Source: Amphirosellinia nigrospora
Lineage: Eukaryota; Ascomycota; Sordariomycetes; Xylariales; Xylariaceae
Length of the DNA: 64,000 bases
Reading direction: 5' to 3'
Assembly (NCBI GenBank): GCA_004123355.1
Contig: SCHM01000003.1
Location: 3,367,058 to 3,431,057 of the forward strand
Part shown: positions 51,516 through 62,502 of the stretch, one piece after another
How positions within the stretch are numbered: position 1 is the first letter of the stretch
How the letters are laid out: each line of letters opens with the position of its first letter
Notes under the pieces: model-generated
The model's input: only the letters and a program-made list of their open reading frames with translations
What the model was told of the DNA's origin: nothing
Databases searched by the model: none
Position numbers and translations under genes: made by a program

Positions 51516-51887
51516 GCCTCGGCCGACAGGGGTTAGATTGGCTTGCGCTGGAACCCGCAACGACTCAGACGTGTGCTTGATACAATCGTCAAAGAAAGCA
51601 GAAACGCGTTCATATGAGCAGCTGCTCGATAACACATAACCCGTCACCTTGGACATGTCGTAGGGCAAACCCACACTGCTATTAGTAGTTGTTGCCGTTT
51701 ACAAACTCGTTCCCGACTTGCCCGGCCGCTGTCGCACCCGACGCTTTATCGAATACGAATACACCACCCGCCGTCGATTTCCAGAGCCCAAGCTGGCTAC
51801 TGGTCTTTGTATCTTTCCCTGTTTCGCCTCCTCTGGAGGACTCCCGCTCGGCCGTAGACCCGGCGATGGGTCTGTGTCGACCACATC

Positions 51888-51912
51888 TTCATCATCTTCA
51901 TCATCATCACCA
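51888..51912 (+). repeat. TCATC-rich microsatellite upstream of dynein intermediate chain
   Basis: Runs of TCA/TCT triplets directly before the ATG at 51915. Confidence 0.8.
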
Positions 51913-51914
51913 TC

Positions 51915-54065
51915 ATGCAACAACGACGAGATGAGATCCTGGCCAAGAAGGCAAAGCTGGCCGAGCTCAAGCGCCAGAGAGAGCTGCGGGCGAACCAGGC
52001 CAATGCAGGGCGGGTAGGCATAGGCGGTCCCATCGATGTATACCTGACTCCCTGCCTCTGCTAGAAATAAGCTGACTTGCTTCTGTTGTTCCCGCAGCTG
52101 GCGGCCCCCATCCCCGGCCAGAAGAATGACCGCAAACGAGAGATCGAGGACATGATTGAGAGGCTGGTGGGCGACAGCCGCCCTAGCTCTATCGCCGGTG
52201 CTGCCTCCCCCGGGCGTCGCGGTAGTCGTCCGAATAGCGTCTTGAGCGCCGGCGAACTCAGCGCTGCCGAAATATCGGAATACACCTCCCCAACCAACGC
52301 TCAGCCTGGTTCGGCCCCCCTTCACAACCCCAAGTCTTGACCACCGTAGCGCTGCAGACTATTTACGAGTGCCCCCCATCGCCCGTCAAGGAGACTTTCT
52401 CGTATAGCAAAGGTGTGCAGACGGCCGACGACTGGACACCTCCAGCATCGCGTGCCCGCGCCATCTCTGAACTGGACGATGACGATCTAAATGCTGTTCC
52501 GTCTACGCCAAGCAAGCGAATGAGCCGTTTGGGTCGTGTTAGAGAAGAAGAACTGCGCCAGAATATAAGAAACGAGATTGAGGAGGAGCTGAGGGCTGCT
52601 CGTGAGCTCGTGGCTGATGGGATTCTACAGCCTAGCTCCGTGGCCACCTCCAACTTCCCCGCGAGAGCCTTGACTGCCGAAGAACTTGCTGCCGTGACTG
52701 CTTCTGACGAGTTCGTAGACTTTGTAGAGAGGTCAACCAAAGTGATTGAACGTGCGCTGGATATGGGCAATGAGTATGATATTTTGACAGATTACTCTCT
52801 GCAGGCCCATGACATCGAAGATGAGGACGAGCAAGCAGGGAACACAGGCGGCAAAGGGCGGAGGCGTGTTAAAGAACTTGTGCAATTTTACGATGATCGA
52901 TGGTCCAAGAAGCGCATGATCAGTAGCATCGACTTTTCCCAAATATCCAGAGCTTGTGCTTGCTTCGTACACCAAGAACCCATCAGCGCCTCACGACCCG
53001 GATGGCATCGTTCAAGTCTGGAACCAGCATCTCCATGAGCGCGCCGAGTTCCTGTTTCACGCACAATCTGATATTTTGACTGCCAAGTTCTCCCCATTTC
53101 ATCCTAACCTCATAATTGGTGGCACATATTCTGGGCAAGTGCTTCTATGGGATACGCGCGCAAAGACGGCGCCTGTTCAAAAGACGCCACTCACAGGCTC
53201 GGGTCACTCGCACCCGGTGTATTCAGTGGACATCGTTGGCACGCAAAATGCAAACAACATCATATCCGTCTCAACAGACGGCGCTCTCTGTGTATGGAGT
53301 GTTGATATGCTCTCTCAACCGCAGGAGTCCCTGACCCTTACGACTCCACCTCCAAATAAATTTGAGGATTTAGCCCCCACGACGATGGCGTTCCCTCAAG
53401 CAGACCCTACCTACTTTCTGGTCGGCTCAGAAGAAGGCCCTATATACCCGTGTCACCGTTACGATCGCGCTGGAGCTAAGGCTGGTGTAGACTCTCGAGT
53501 CTCCTACAAAGGGCACGCCGCACCCGTCATGAGCGTTGGCTTCCACCCTGCGCGTGGGCCAGTTGATCTCGGTGATCTTGTCCTCTCATCCTCACTTGAT
53601 TGGTCAGTCAAGCTTTGGAAAGTGCGTGCCCCAGCTGCCACTAGCACCATTGTTGAGAGCGCCGGCACCGCAATACCACCGCTCTTGGATTTCGTACGTG
53701 AAGATGTCGTTTATGACGCCGCATGGTCTCCAGTACGACCTGGCGTTTTTGCCCTCGTCGACGGCGCTGGCTCCCTTGAACTCTGGGATATCACTGTCGA
53801 GACGGAAATCCCTGTGGCTAAGATCAGTCCTTCGCCCCGCAAGGACGGTCGCCAGCTCTTAAGCAAGAGCTTGAACAAGGTCGCCTGGGAGGCCACGGAC
53901 GGAAGACGTCTGGCTACTGGCGGTATTGACGCCGTCGTTAGTCTCTTTGAAGTTGGTCCGGACCTAGGCGGCAAGGAGTCCGTCCGGAGCGACGAGTGGA
54001 CGAGCGTCAAGAAGCTCATCGCTCGTCTCGAGGCCGCCGGTGCCGGTGTGATAGGTGTGGCATAA
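51915..54065 (+). CDS. Cytoplasmic dynein intermediate chain, two frameshifts
   Basis: Dynein motor subunit that links heavy chains to dynactin and light chains. Exon 1 51915-52013, intron 52014-52097 (84 nt, GTAGGC...GCAG), exon 2 52098-54065. The N-terminal coiled coil RRDEILAKKAKLAELKRQRELR is the dynactin p150-binding helix. The light-chain-binding segment ETFSYSKGVQTADDW lies near 52395-52440. A C-terminal WD40 propeller follows (FHPNLIIGGTYSGQVLLWD, SHPVYSVDIVG, VSTDGALCVWSVD, GHAAPVMSVGFHP, SSSLDWSVKLWK). Breaks at about 52333 (CCCC, expected CCCCC before QVLTTVALQTIYE) and about 52940 (two A's missing before KYPELVLASYTKNP). Corrected length about 690 aa. Convergent with the nucleoporin gene. 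Confidence 0.94.
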
Positions 54066-54601
54066 ATCTTCATTCAACCAACCGTAATTACCTACCTTGG
54101 GACTTGTTCTGCCTCCGGTGCTGGTACTGGTTTGGATGAGATAATGTTTTAAAATGCAAGAGTGGAGTACGGAGTTGTTCAAGCTATCTACCATACATTC
54201 TAAGAACTGCCTTCATTTTGTATTATACCCCTGCTGTAACTTCCACTAGAAAGCATGGACATCTGTTCCATCGGCAATGTACAATTCTGACGGCCATTTA
54301 TTCATTCTTGAACCGTAGATACTTTAAACGAATTGGCCTGCTTGCTCGGCCCGACCCCTTTCTACTCATAAAATAGCACAAGAGAAAGCCACGAAGTTAT
54401 TAATGATGGTTAACATGCCCGCAATTGATGATCTTTATAGTTTGTCATGACACTACCGTTCTCTTATCAACCGTGCGGATATATATTACTACATGTTTTG
54501 TTGCCGAAACCAGCTACCCTGCCATATCTCATCTGTTTAGCGAGTGTAAGCCTTCGCGAAGAAAAAAAACTTCGGTTCCGTCCTTTGTACAAATCCTAGC
54601 A
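54066..54601. other. Convergent intergenic gap
   Basis: 3' flanks of the dynein intermediate chain and the nucleoporin. No gene recognised. Confidence 0.5.
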
Positions 54602-57600
54602 TTACACGACATCGTCGAGCGCGATAACCGTCGGACCCTTGGCTTGGATACTATTCCTCAGCTTCCCGAGGACCGCGGCTCGCCTTTCTCGTTTCTCCTT
54701 CACAGCCTTCTTCTCGGCGTCCACAAACCCACTCAGCTTTTTACGGCGGCGTGCGGAGGAAATCTCCTCCAATGGAGCCGGACAGCGAATGTCGCAAGAT
54801 GCTACCACGCATGGGCGTGGCCTCCCGGGTCGATCGATCGGGCGAAAATATGGATGAGCCCAGCGTTCTCTTTGGTGTGGGCGTGGCGAATGGGGAGCCT
54901 TCGCGGCTCCCCGAAGGTCCCGCAGATCCTAGGCGTAATTTTCGCATCTGATTCTCGAGAACGTCGATGTCGCCGCTCCGCTTTTCTACCATTGTGGTCA
55001 TCTTGGTAATTGTGCGGACAATGGCCTCGATCGTAGGCATGGGCCCTCCTCTGCCAGTAACACTGTTTATGGAGACAATTTTGGCTTTGAGCAGGGTTAA
55101 GCTCTCTTCTGCTTGTGCCAAAATAGTTTGGAAGTGGCTCAATTGTCGCCGTAGGTCACTTTGCTGGGCGGCTTGCTCGGCACTCAGCGGGAGGGCCTGA
55201 TAAGCGGCCGTTTGTTCTGGGTCTATTCGAGAAGCGATGATTTTGCGAATATCGGCCTGTTTATTACAGTCGCGTGCAAGGTCCCGCTGTAGGTCCTGTA
55301 ATTGTCCTACCTTTTCCTCCACATCTGTGACCCTCGCTTCATCCAAGGCGTCCCCTAGAACCTGTCGATTATATGTGTCAGTTGCTCAACATTCCGAGGG
55401 TCCATTCATCGGACGATGCAAGATCGTGTCTGGAATGATCATCCGACGAAAACTCTTTATGACCACTAGTCCATGCTTTTAGTGAACGAGCATTAAGGCC
55501 TAGAGTGTCGATCATTGAGTTTATATCGCGATATACAGCCTCTACTTGGGCAGGTACGCTATCTCCTGCGGGTGGCACAACACCAGAATGTGCAATGAAC
55601 TCATCTAGATCCAGCGTTGGTTCGACCTCCATCCTCAGAATCCGTTGCACAGCATCATCCTCCTCATCCACAAGCAGCTGTGCTTCCTCTGCTTCCTTTT
55701 TGGCCTTGGCTTTTCGTTGTTGCTCCATAACAGCGTTCTCAAGAGCCGCCTCTCGCCCTGCGCTCGAGCCATTCAAACGCGACTGTGGCTGTTTCCTGGA
55801 AGCTCCAAGTATCTGTGAGGCCATCCCTGGGGCACTGAATGATCGAGTGTGTTCGTTGCCTATCATTCTTGGCGGGATTGCACCACGTACCGGACTAGGT
55901 GAACGAGGACTGATGGGATTGGGCAGGGGAAATACAGGATTCTGACTTGAAAAGAGGCTTCGCCTTTCGGGCTCAGGGCGGGAGATGGTGGAAAAACTTC
56001 CCCCTAATCCTTCATCAAATGAGCCCTGGGGTGTGTAGCCGGGCGTTCGATTTGCTCCAGCCGACGATGGGCTGAGCTCTTTAGTCACATCAACACCACT
56101 GCCTTCGCTGGCAGCTTCAGTGGCCTCGTCGTCCAGGTCATCATCGTCACTATCAGAAACGGGCGGGAGATCAGTCGGAAACTTGAAACCAGGCCCAGCA
56201 ATAGCAGAAGACTGTTTAACTATGGGCAATGCTGACAGCTTATTTTCATAAGCATTAGGTTCTCTAATAGGGTCCGGGGGAAGAGGTGCATCACCCGCAG
56301 CCTTGGTCTCTGTAACCGTTCCTGGCAAAGGCGGAAGTTTGTTAGCATATGCCTTTTTGTTCTTTATCGGATCCGGTGGTAAGGGCGCTTCGGATGTGGC
56401 CTTCGGTTTTGCGCTTTCACCAGGGAGAGGCGGTAAAGGAGAGCTGTAAGCAGCCTTATTTTTCACAGGATCGGGCGGTAACGGTGCGGCGCTGGATTGT
56501 CTTGTCTTCGTCGCAGCGGTGGTCCCCTTCGACTCTGTAGTTAATATCGGAGAGTCCGGTGGTAACGGTAAGTCCTCAAGATTGGACTGGGTTGTCTTCC
56601 TGTCGACATTGTCTGTAGTAGAAATAGATGAGGATGATGAATTTCCTAACGGATAAGTGACCTTACTGGTAGATTCTGGAGGCAAAGGAGCTTCTGCTGG
56701 CACGGGTTTTTGCAACTGAGGAGGCTCGACGGCAGATGCCTTTGTGGTTGGTTTTCCGAAAATACTGTCGGAAGAGGCAGACGGGAAACTAAATGGCCCA
56801 CTGCTTTCTGGCACTGATGATGCCTGCGAGAAGAACTTATTCGCCGACGGTGTCGCAGTAGGTGTTGTGGATTCTACATTTCTGTTCGGTGCTGACTTTC
56901 CAAACAAAGTTTGACCAAAAATATTGTTTGAGGATTTGGCCGCTTCATTTATCGAAGTAGTAAAGCCAGAACCAAATAATGACTTCTCCTCTCCAGTTGA
57001 AGTTTTCGCATCACCGTCTCCTACATTAGTGTCAGGTTTGAAGCTAGATGTCAACTTGAAAGATTGTGACCCAAAGGGGTTCCCAGCGCCACTATCTGGT
57101 TTGGAGCCTGGAGGGGGAAACGAGGTATTCGTGTCAGTATCCATTGCAGCACTAGTCATACCCGGTTTTGTTGAGCCAAATATGCTGGGTTTATCTGCAC
57201 TTGCATTCGACCCCAAAGCTGCAAATCCCCCCTGACTGGCAAAACTGGAGAAAGGTTGACCGCCCGCTGTGCTGCTTGTAGTTGCACTTCCAAATGGTCC
57301 AGGTGTTCCACCTGAAGCATTGGCAAACCCAGATTGGCCAAAGGCTGGTGCGCTTGTTGAGGTGCCTTTGGATCCCCAAGGCGACGCCGCGGCACTTGGG
57401 CCTGTCGATTGTCCAAATGACGGTCCCGCCGATGCTGCGTTGTTCATACCAAAGCTCGGTGTACCAAAAACTGGTTTCGAGGCCCCAGCCGCACCGTTGT
57501 TCCCGAAAGTGCTAGAGCCAAATGTGGTCCCTCCTGTACCTTGAGCAGTTGTTGGAGTACTACCCCATGGTGAGTTCCTGGCCCCGAGGCCGAAGGACCA

Positions 57601-59061
57601 CCAAACGCAGGTGCTGTTGACGCAGGTGCACTCCCGAAGGGTGAGGAAGTTGACGCGCCAAAAGGCGTAGACTGAGTGGTTTGAGGCGCTGTCGTCAACG
57701 CAGACATAGTGTTACCAGTCTCAATAGCAGCAAGACCAGGATATGTAGTCCCCTCCCGGATCGACTCTGAATACACAACCCACCAGATAGAGAGTACACC
57801 CTGTTCATTCAGGACCCAATACCCTGGTAGTGGACCAGGTGACTCGTCCCGTTCATCCGTAGGAATGGGCTTATATACTTTGTTCTTACTAGATAAGTCT
57901 AAGGAGGCGCCGATAGCAACAGGGGTTTCAAGACTCTCCATGTCCTCGCCCATAGGCAACGTAGCACGTTTGGAATCATCGGCTAATTCGATATTTGTAA
58001 ACACACCGACCGCTCCATTAGGGGCAAGAGGTGATTTTGAGCGCGCTAGGAGTCCAATATCGGGTACCGCACTTGAAGAGAAGATGAGGAGATCCTGAAG
58101 GTTTGGAGGGAAATCCTTCAGTCGAAGAGCAGTGTGGTGGGGGACCTTTTCCGCCGTATATGGGTCGACTGGGTCGTTCAGTGCCTGAAATTGAACCGCT
58201 TCTCCTTGCCTCGTAATCATGTGACACTTAGTTTGGGGTCCGTTCGAAGTAGAGACATGGAAAACTAGGAACAGATTATTCTCAAGCCAAACGACCGTGG
58301 ATACTATATGGCATTAGTACAGGTTGCTACGAAGTCTAGATATGAGATTTACCGTAGTAGTGAGGTTCCAGCTCAGGTGGTCTAGGAATCTCAGCTTTGA
58401 CATCGCCCTCGGGCGTCAACTGACACAGAGTGCCGTCGCCGAGACCAGCTACCAACTGTTTCCCCTTGGTGCTCCAGCATACACAGCTGACCTGCTCCTT
58501 CAGGATCTGGCTGTTGCCTTTGGACACGAAATTGCGCTCCTTGAGGTTGGCCATCAAAAGCTTGCCTCCGTTTGTAACGACGGCACACAGCTCCGCCCTT
58601 TCTGGGTTGGGAACCAGGGCCCGGAGAGACTCGCCGTTGGTGGGAATCTCGAATGCGGATTGGGTCGTGCCTTGCTGGAGAGCATTGACATCGTAGATAG
58701 CCAGGCCACCACCTTGTTCCGCCGATAGGATCAGGTACGCCTCGTCAGTGGAAAAGGCGAGTTGGCTGATGCGTATGGGCAGAGGAAGCTTTAGTTGGGG
58801 TGTGAATGAGCGGAGTTCACTTTCGCCGTTTTTGGGAGCTTCGAAGGCCTTTCGAACGACGTCTGTGGATGCCACGACGACCGCATCGGGGCCGGCAGCT
58901 GCAACAAGGCCCCGGCGTGAGGCAATACTCAGGAGCGAGGCATTCGGGGCGGGAGGTGGCGACCATGGCGTCGACAAGCGCAGCTTAGCATCGCCGGCTA
59001 AAGACAGGAAGCCTAAGCCTTCAGTCTGCACTTCAGACAAAGGTGCAGCTTGGACGGCCAT
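54602..59061 (-). CDS. Nucleoporin of the Nup159/Nup214 type, three to four frameshifts
   Basis: Cytoplasmic-face nuclear pore protein acting in mRNA export. Exon 1 59061-58353, intron 58352-58304 (49 nt), then the long exon to 54602. The N-terminal beta-propeller has SLLSIASRRGLVAAAGPDAVVVA, ISQLAFSTDEAYLILSA, VSCVCWSTKGKQLVAGLGDG. The FG region (57700-56900) carries many GFG/FGxxx, PFGS and FGQS repeats. 56710-56180 has a PLPPDP repeat array. The C-terminal part is an alpha-helical coiled coil (EKVGQLQDLQRDLARD, LSAEQAAQQSDLRRQLSHFQ) that would anchor to Nup82/Nup62 partners, and ends AVLGKLRNSIQAKGPTVIALDDVV. Breaks: about 57585, 55388-55350 and 54770. Roughly 1,450 aa corrected. Divergent from the proteasome beta2 gene. 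Confidence 0.9.
56180..56560 (-). repeat. About 31-residue repeats PLPPDP...LPPLPG in the nucleoporin
   Basis: Successive units APLPPDPVKNKAAYSSPL, APLPPDPIKNKKAYANKL and APLPPDPIREPNAYENKL, each followed by a short LPPLPG or LSALPI, with further diverged PLPPDSP and PLPPEST copies upstream. Amino-acid identity between units exceeds chance, so they arose by duplication. Confidence 0.85.
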
Positions 59062-59723
59062 AGCGTCGGCTAGGAGAAGGCCTCCGGCAGCGCAGTCTAA
59101 GCAAGCATAAACGGGTGAAGGTGGACGAGGATGCGAAGGTTAGGTAGGTAAGTTGTCGACCCGAACTTTGGCGGCGACCGGAACCGTCGTGAGCGTCGCG
59201 TTGTTACTGCACAGCTGAGCAACGTTTATTGGATTGGCGCGACAGGTTAGAACTATGCAGTGGTGCCTGGGAAAGACAGGTTCCTTGGCTAAAAGCTGGT
59301 CATGGTTATACTAAGACTAAGTTGCTGTGTACATTCGTTCACTTTTTCTTTATTTTCGATACACGCCGACGCGATCGATTGAGCAGTACCCATGTACCTG
59401 CAGTAAAATGTAGGTACCTAGCCTTTGTACTGTCATTTAATATGGGGCCGAGATCAAGCTATGGTACGGCCCAATGGGAGGGAGGCAGAACACCGGGCAG
59501 GCACAAGGCAGCTAGCTCTTGGTCGTAAGCTCTTGCAACAAGCATCAAACAACATATACTGCTAGGTACATCTACGTACATACCTATAAGTCCACCTCCT
59601 CACCACCTCATCACCAATCACCACCCCAACGAGTTCTGTCACAACTAGCACAACCCGCCCAGTATAGATACTCGGTCATTACCACTCGTCTGCCGACTTT
59701 CACCGTAGCCGGACTACACCAGT
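59062..59723. promoter_or_regulatory. Divergent promoter region between the nucleoporin and proteasome beta2
   Basis: 662 bases between start codons. Contains a GGTTAGGTAGGTAAG tract (59139-59153). No proteasome-associated control element recognised. Confidence 0.45.
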
Positions 59724-60591
59724 ATGCCTGGCTTCGATTTCTCAAACTACAACCGCAATGCGGCTCTGCACGCACAAGGTGTACCTTTGCCCAAAGCTAC
59801 CAGTACAGGAACAACCATCGTCGGGTGCATATATGATGGCGGCGTTGTGGTAAGTTAACGTCCTCCCTACCTTCGACTACCTCCGACTACCTCCCCTCCG
59901 CCGCTCCCACCCTGACGTCGTTGCCCAGATCGCTGCCGATACCCGAGCGACGAGCGGCCCATCGTCGCCGACAAGAACTGCGAGAAGCTTCATTATATCT
60001 CCCCGCAGATCTGGTGTGCTGGCGCCGGCACCGCCGCCGATACTGAGTTACCACAGCCCTCATCTCTTCCAGCTTGAGCTACACACTGGGCGCAAACCCC
60101 GCGTCGGACATGCATGACCCTTCTCAAACACACCTCTTCCGCTATCAGGGCCACATTGGAGCTTATCTAGTCGTTGCTGGCGTCGACCCTACCGGACCAC
60201 GTGCTCATGCCAGTACTGACACAACTTCCTTATGTCACCATGGGTTCTGGTTCATTAGCGGCCATGTCGGTATTCGAGTCCCAGTGGCAGCCTAATTGCA
60301 CCAAGGAGGATGCCATGAACCTCTGCTCGCAAGCTATCCAGGCCGGTATCTTCAACGACCTGGGTTCAGGTTCCAATGTGATCTGGCCGTCATCACAGCT
60401 GACAAGACCACACTACATCGCGGATTCGTGAAACCAAATGAGCGCAGCCAGAAGTTGAAGAACTACAAATTTAGGCGCGGCACCACGGCAGTGCTGAACG
60501 AGAAAAATAATCACCAAGGATGACATTTGGCAAATATGTGAGTGTCCATGAGCTAGAACAACAGGCGAGGAACGTGGACATCGACCCTTGA
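59724..60591 (+). CDS. PUP1: 20S proteasome subunit beta2 (Pup1 type), heavily frameshifted
   Basis: Trypsin-like catalytic subunit of the 20S core. Exon 1 59724-59849, intron 59850-59928 (79 nt), exon 2 59929-60591. The propeptide [19 protein letters not shown] leads to [13 protein letters not shown] with the catalytic N-terminal Thr; [83 protein letters not shown] and [17 protein letters not shown] follow. Frame changes at about 59963, 60048, 60068, 60104, 60118, 60203, 60230, 60384, 60507 and 60533; the region after GVDPTGP also appears about five codons shorter than the family norm. A block of LTGRKPRVxTCMTLLKQ is recoverable only across three frames. C-terminus [17 protein letters not shown]. 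Identity is firm, integrity is doubtful. Confidence 0.9.
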
Positions 60592-62502
60592 GAGGAACAA
60601 ATAGAAAAAACCTGATACGGCGGCTGTATCATTAACTTTTGTGCTATAATACAAAGACTTGATGGTTAATCTGCGTACGCCATTATATACCCTCCAAGCC
60701 TTATTTAGGCGCAAGCTTTGCTATGAGTGTTTGGCATAATGCGAAGTGTTGGCGACATTACAAACACGAGTGGTTTTCCCAGTATGCCCTTCCATAAGTC
60801 CTCCTTTTAAGGTCAACAAATTCAGTGTCATACTTGTTCCTCTACTTTCCGAGGACATTAGCTGTTCGCATGACACATGTCAACCTCAAAACTAAAGTTA
60901 AGCCGGCATTTAGTTAGCCATGATCTGTTTTTGATGACTATTGTCAGTCCGCGGCGAAACCTGAGGTCATGGATATGAACTTGCGCATCACGACCGTCAA
61001 CTTTGAGATCAGTGTAAAGGAAAACTCATGTGTAGTCGTCTATCCTGATTCTTTTAGAGCCATGCATCACACATTACTGTGTGAGCGATTGGATCAGGAT
61101 CGCGACGGTCTTGTCGAAGGGGTATAGACGTAGGAGGTTAAATTAGAATTTCGCGCAGGAAGCACGGCTGGTTTATTTTCCCCTTAAGTTAGGTGGGCTA
61201 TAGGTCAATTACATCGATCAGTCCTTTTAAGGGCCACCCTTGGCGATACCGATCTATACGTGGTGGTACGATTTTAATATTGTTGTGCAGGCATGTAGTG
61301 TACACATGTGGTAAGTATTCGGACCGAATGCAATGTGAGGCTATAACAGTACGAATAAAATCCCGAATTACAATAGTCGGTAAGCACACTACAAACAAAC
61401 AACCTTTTTGATGCAGTATGGGATATGTAGTGTTCGCTTGGCTCTTCTGCACTGCTCAGCATAATGTCGATCTACGATTTGTCAGGGTCAGACCAGTTTA
61501 TTAGCGTCAACCCTACCAGCTAGATGCAGTACCCCAAGTCCTGCCTAAGGGAAGAACAGACCAGAACAGACCCTTTTTCCCAAACGTGCGGAACTGAATG
61601 ATGACCTAGCCGGGTCTGGCCGGGGATAAGATGATGATGGAAGTTAAAGGATCACAATGCTAGCACGTCACGTCACGACTAAAATACAAGCCGAAAACCT
61701 GCCCATCTTCAGCCGCATTTCCCCAGCTTCCCCCACATTATTTGGTTCGGCAACCCTGGGCATATTTGCCTTCCCCGCCTCTTTGTTTACTTGCGTAATT
61801 TGGGTCTAGGGCGCTGCTGCTGATTTGTTTTTTGTTATTCGTGTCCCCGCTGCTGACCGCAGTGTAGACTACACCCATCCTGCCTGGTTGTCAAATTGCA
61901 GACTGATATCAATACTATGTATGTACTGTGCTATGAAGTACAACTTTATCGGTCGGTTTTCAGTCTGCAGCTCTACGCATTATTTCCTACATTTTGACAT
62001 CTTCACTATGCTTACTTAGTATCCATAGTGCCTGCCCATGTGCCTGTGCAGAGAGAGCTAGGTTAGGACATCACGTTATGGTAGCCTCGAGGTACCGTCA
62101 TAAGGGGAAAGTGACTAATTCCGCCATGTTCCCACAAGCCACGAGGAACCAGGGGCAATCTGCATCTGACCATTGACGTAGTTGGTAGGTAAGATATACC
62201 ACACTGGCTCAAAAGGCTAAGACCCAGGGATTTGGGAAGTCAGATTTGTACCTAGATGAGAGCAGCCAGCTCATAACACAACTTATACTGTGATGTATAA
62301 TAGTAATTGCATGGACGGTTTCGTAGTCCAATGTCTCCCCCTTGTTATCTGTTAGCCTATTTAATACCTTTTGTTCGTCTCCCTCGGTATCTTACTCTAC
62401 ATGTGCACTCAGTCACCTAACATAGTTTCTCACACTATCTAGGTAGCTGTCACTAGCTGTTTGGCGACAAATATACTCTCGTCAATCGTTGGACGCTCCA
62501 TC
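60592..62502. other. Intergenic, about 1.9 kb
   Basis: 3' flank of proteasome beta2 and promoter of trehalase. Contains a short direct repeat (CCAGAACAGACC, 61558-61582) and ACGTCACGTCACGAC near 61668. No gene recognised; a T-rich and pyrimidine-rich leader precedes the trehalase ATG. Confidence 0.5.

Larger units (their letters stand above)
51058..51914. promoter_or_regulatory. Divergent promoter region between ATP synthase subunit e and dynein intermediate chain
   Basis: Contains the strongest CCTA/TAGG palindrome cluster of the window (51463-51515) and a TCATC tract (51888-51912) just before the dynein start. Confidence 0.5.

Noticed and set aside
54425-55009. A 194-codon plus-strand frame opposite the nucleoporin C-terminus
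   Set aside because: Antisense shadow of the coiled-coil coding sequence.
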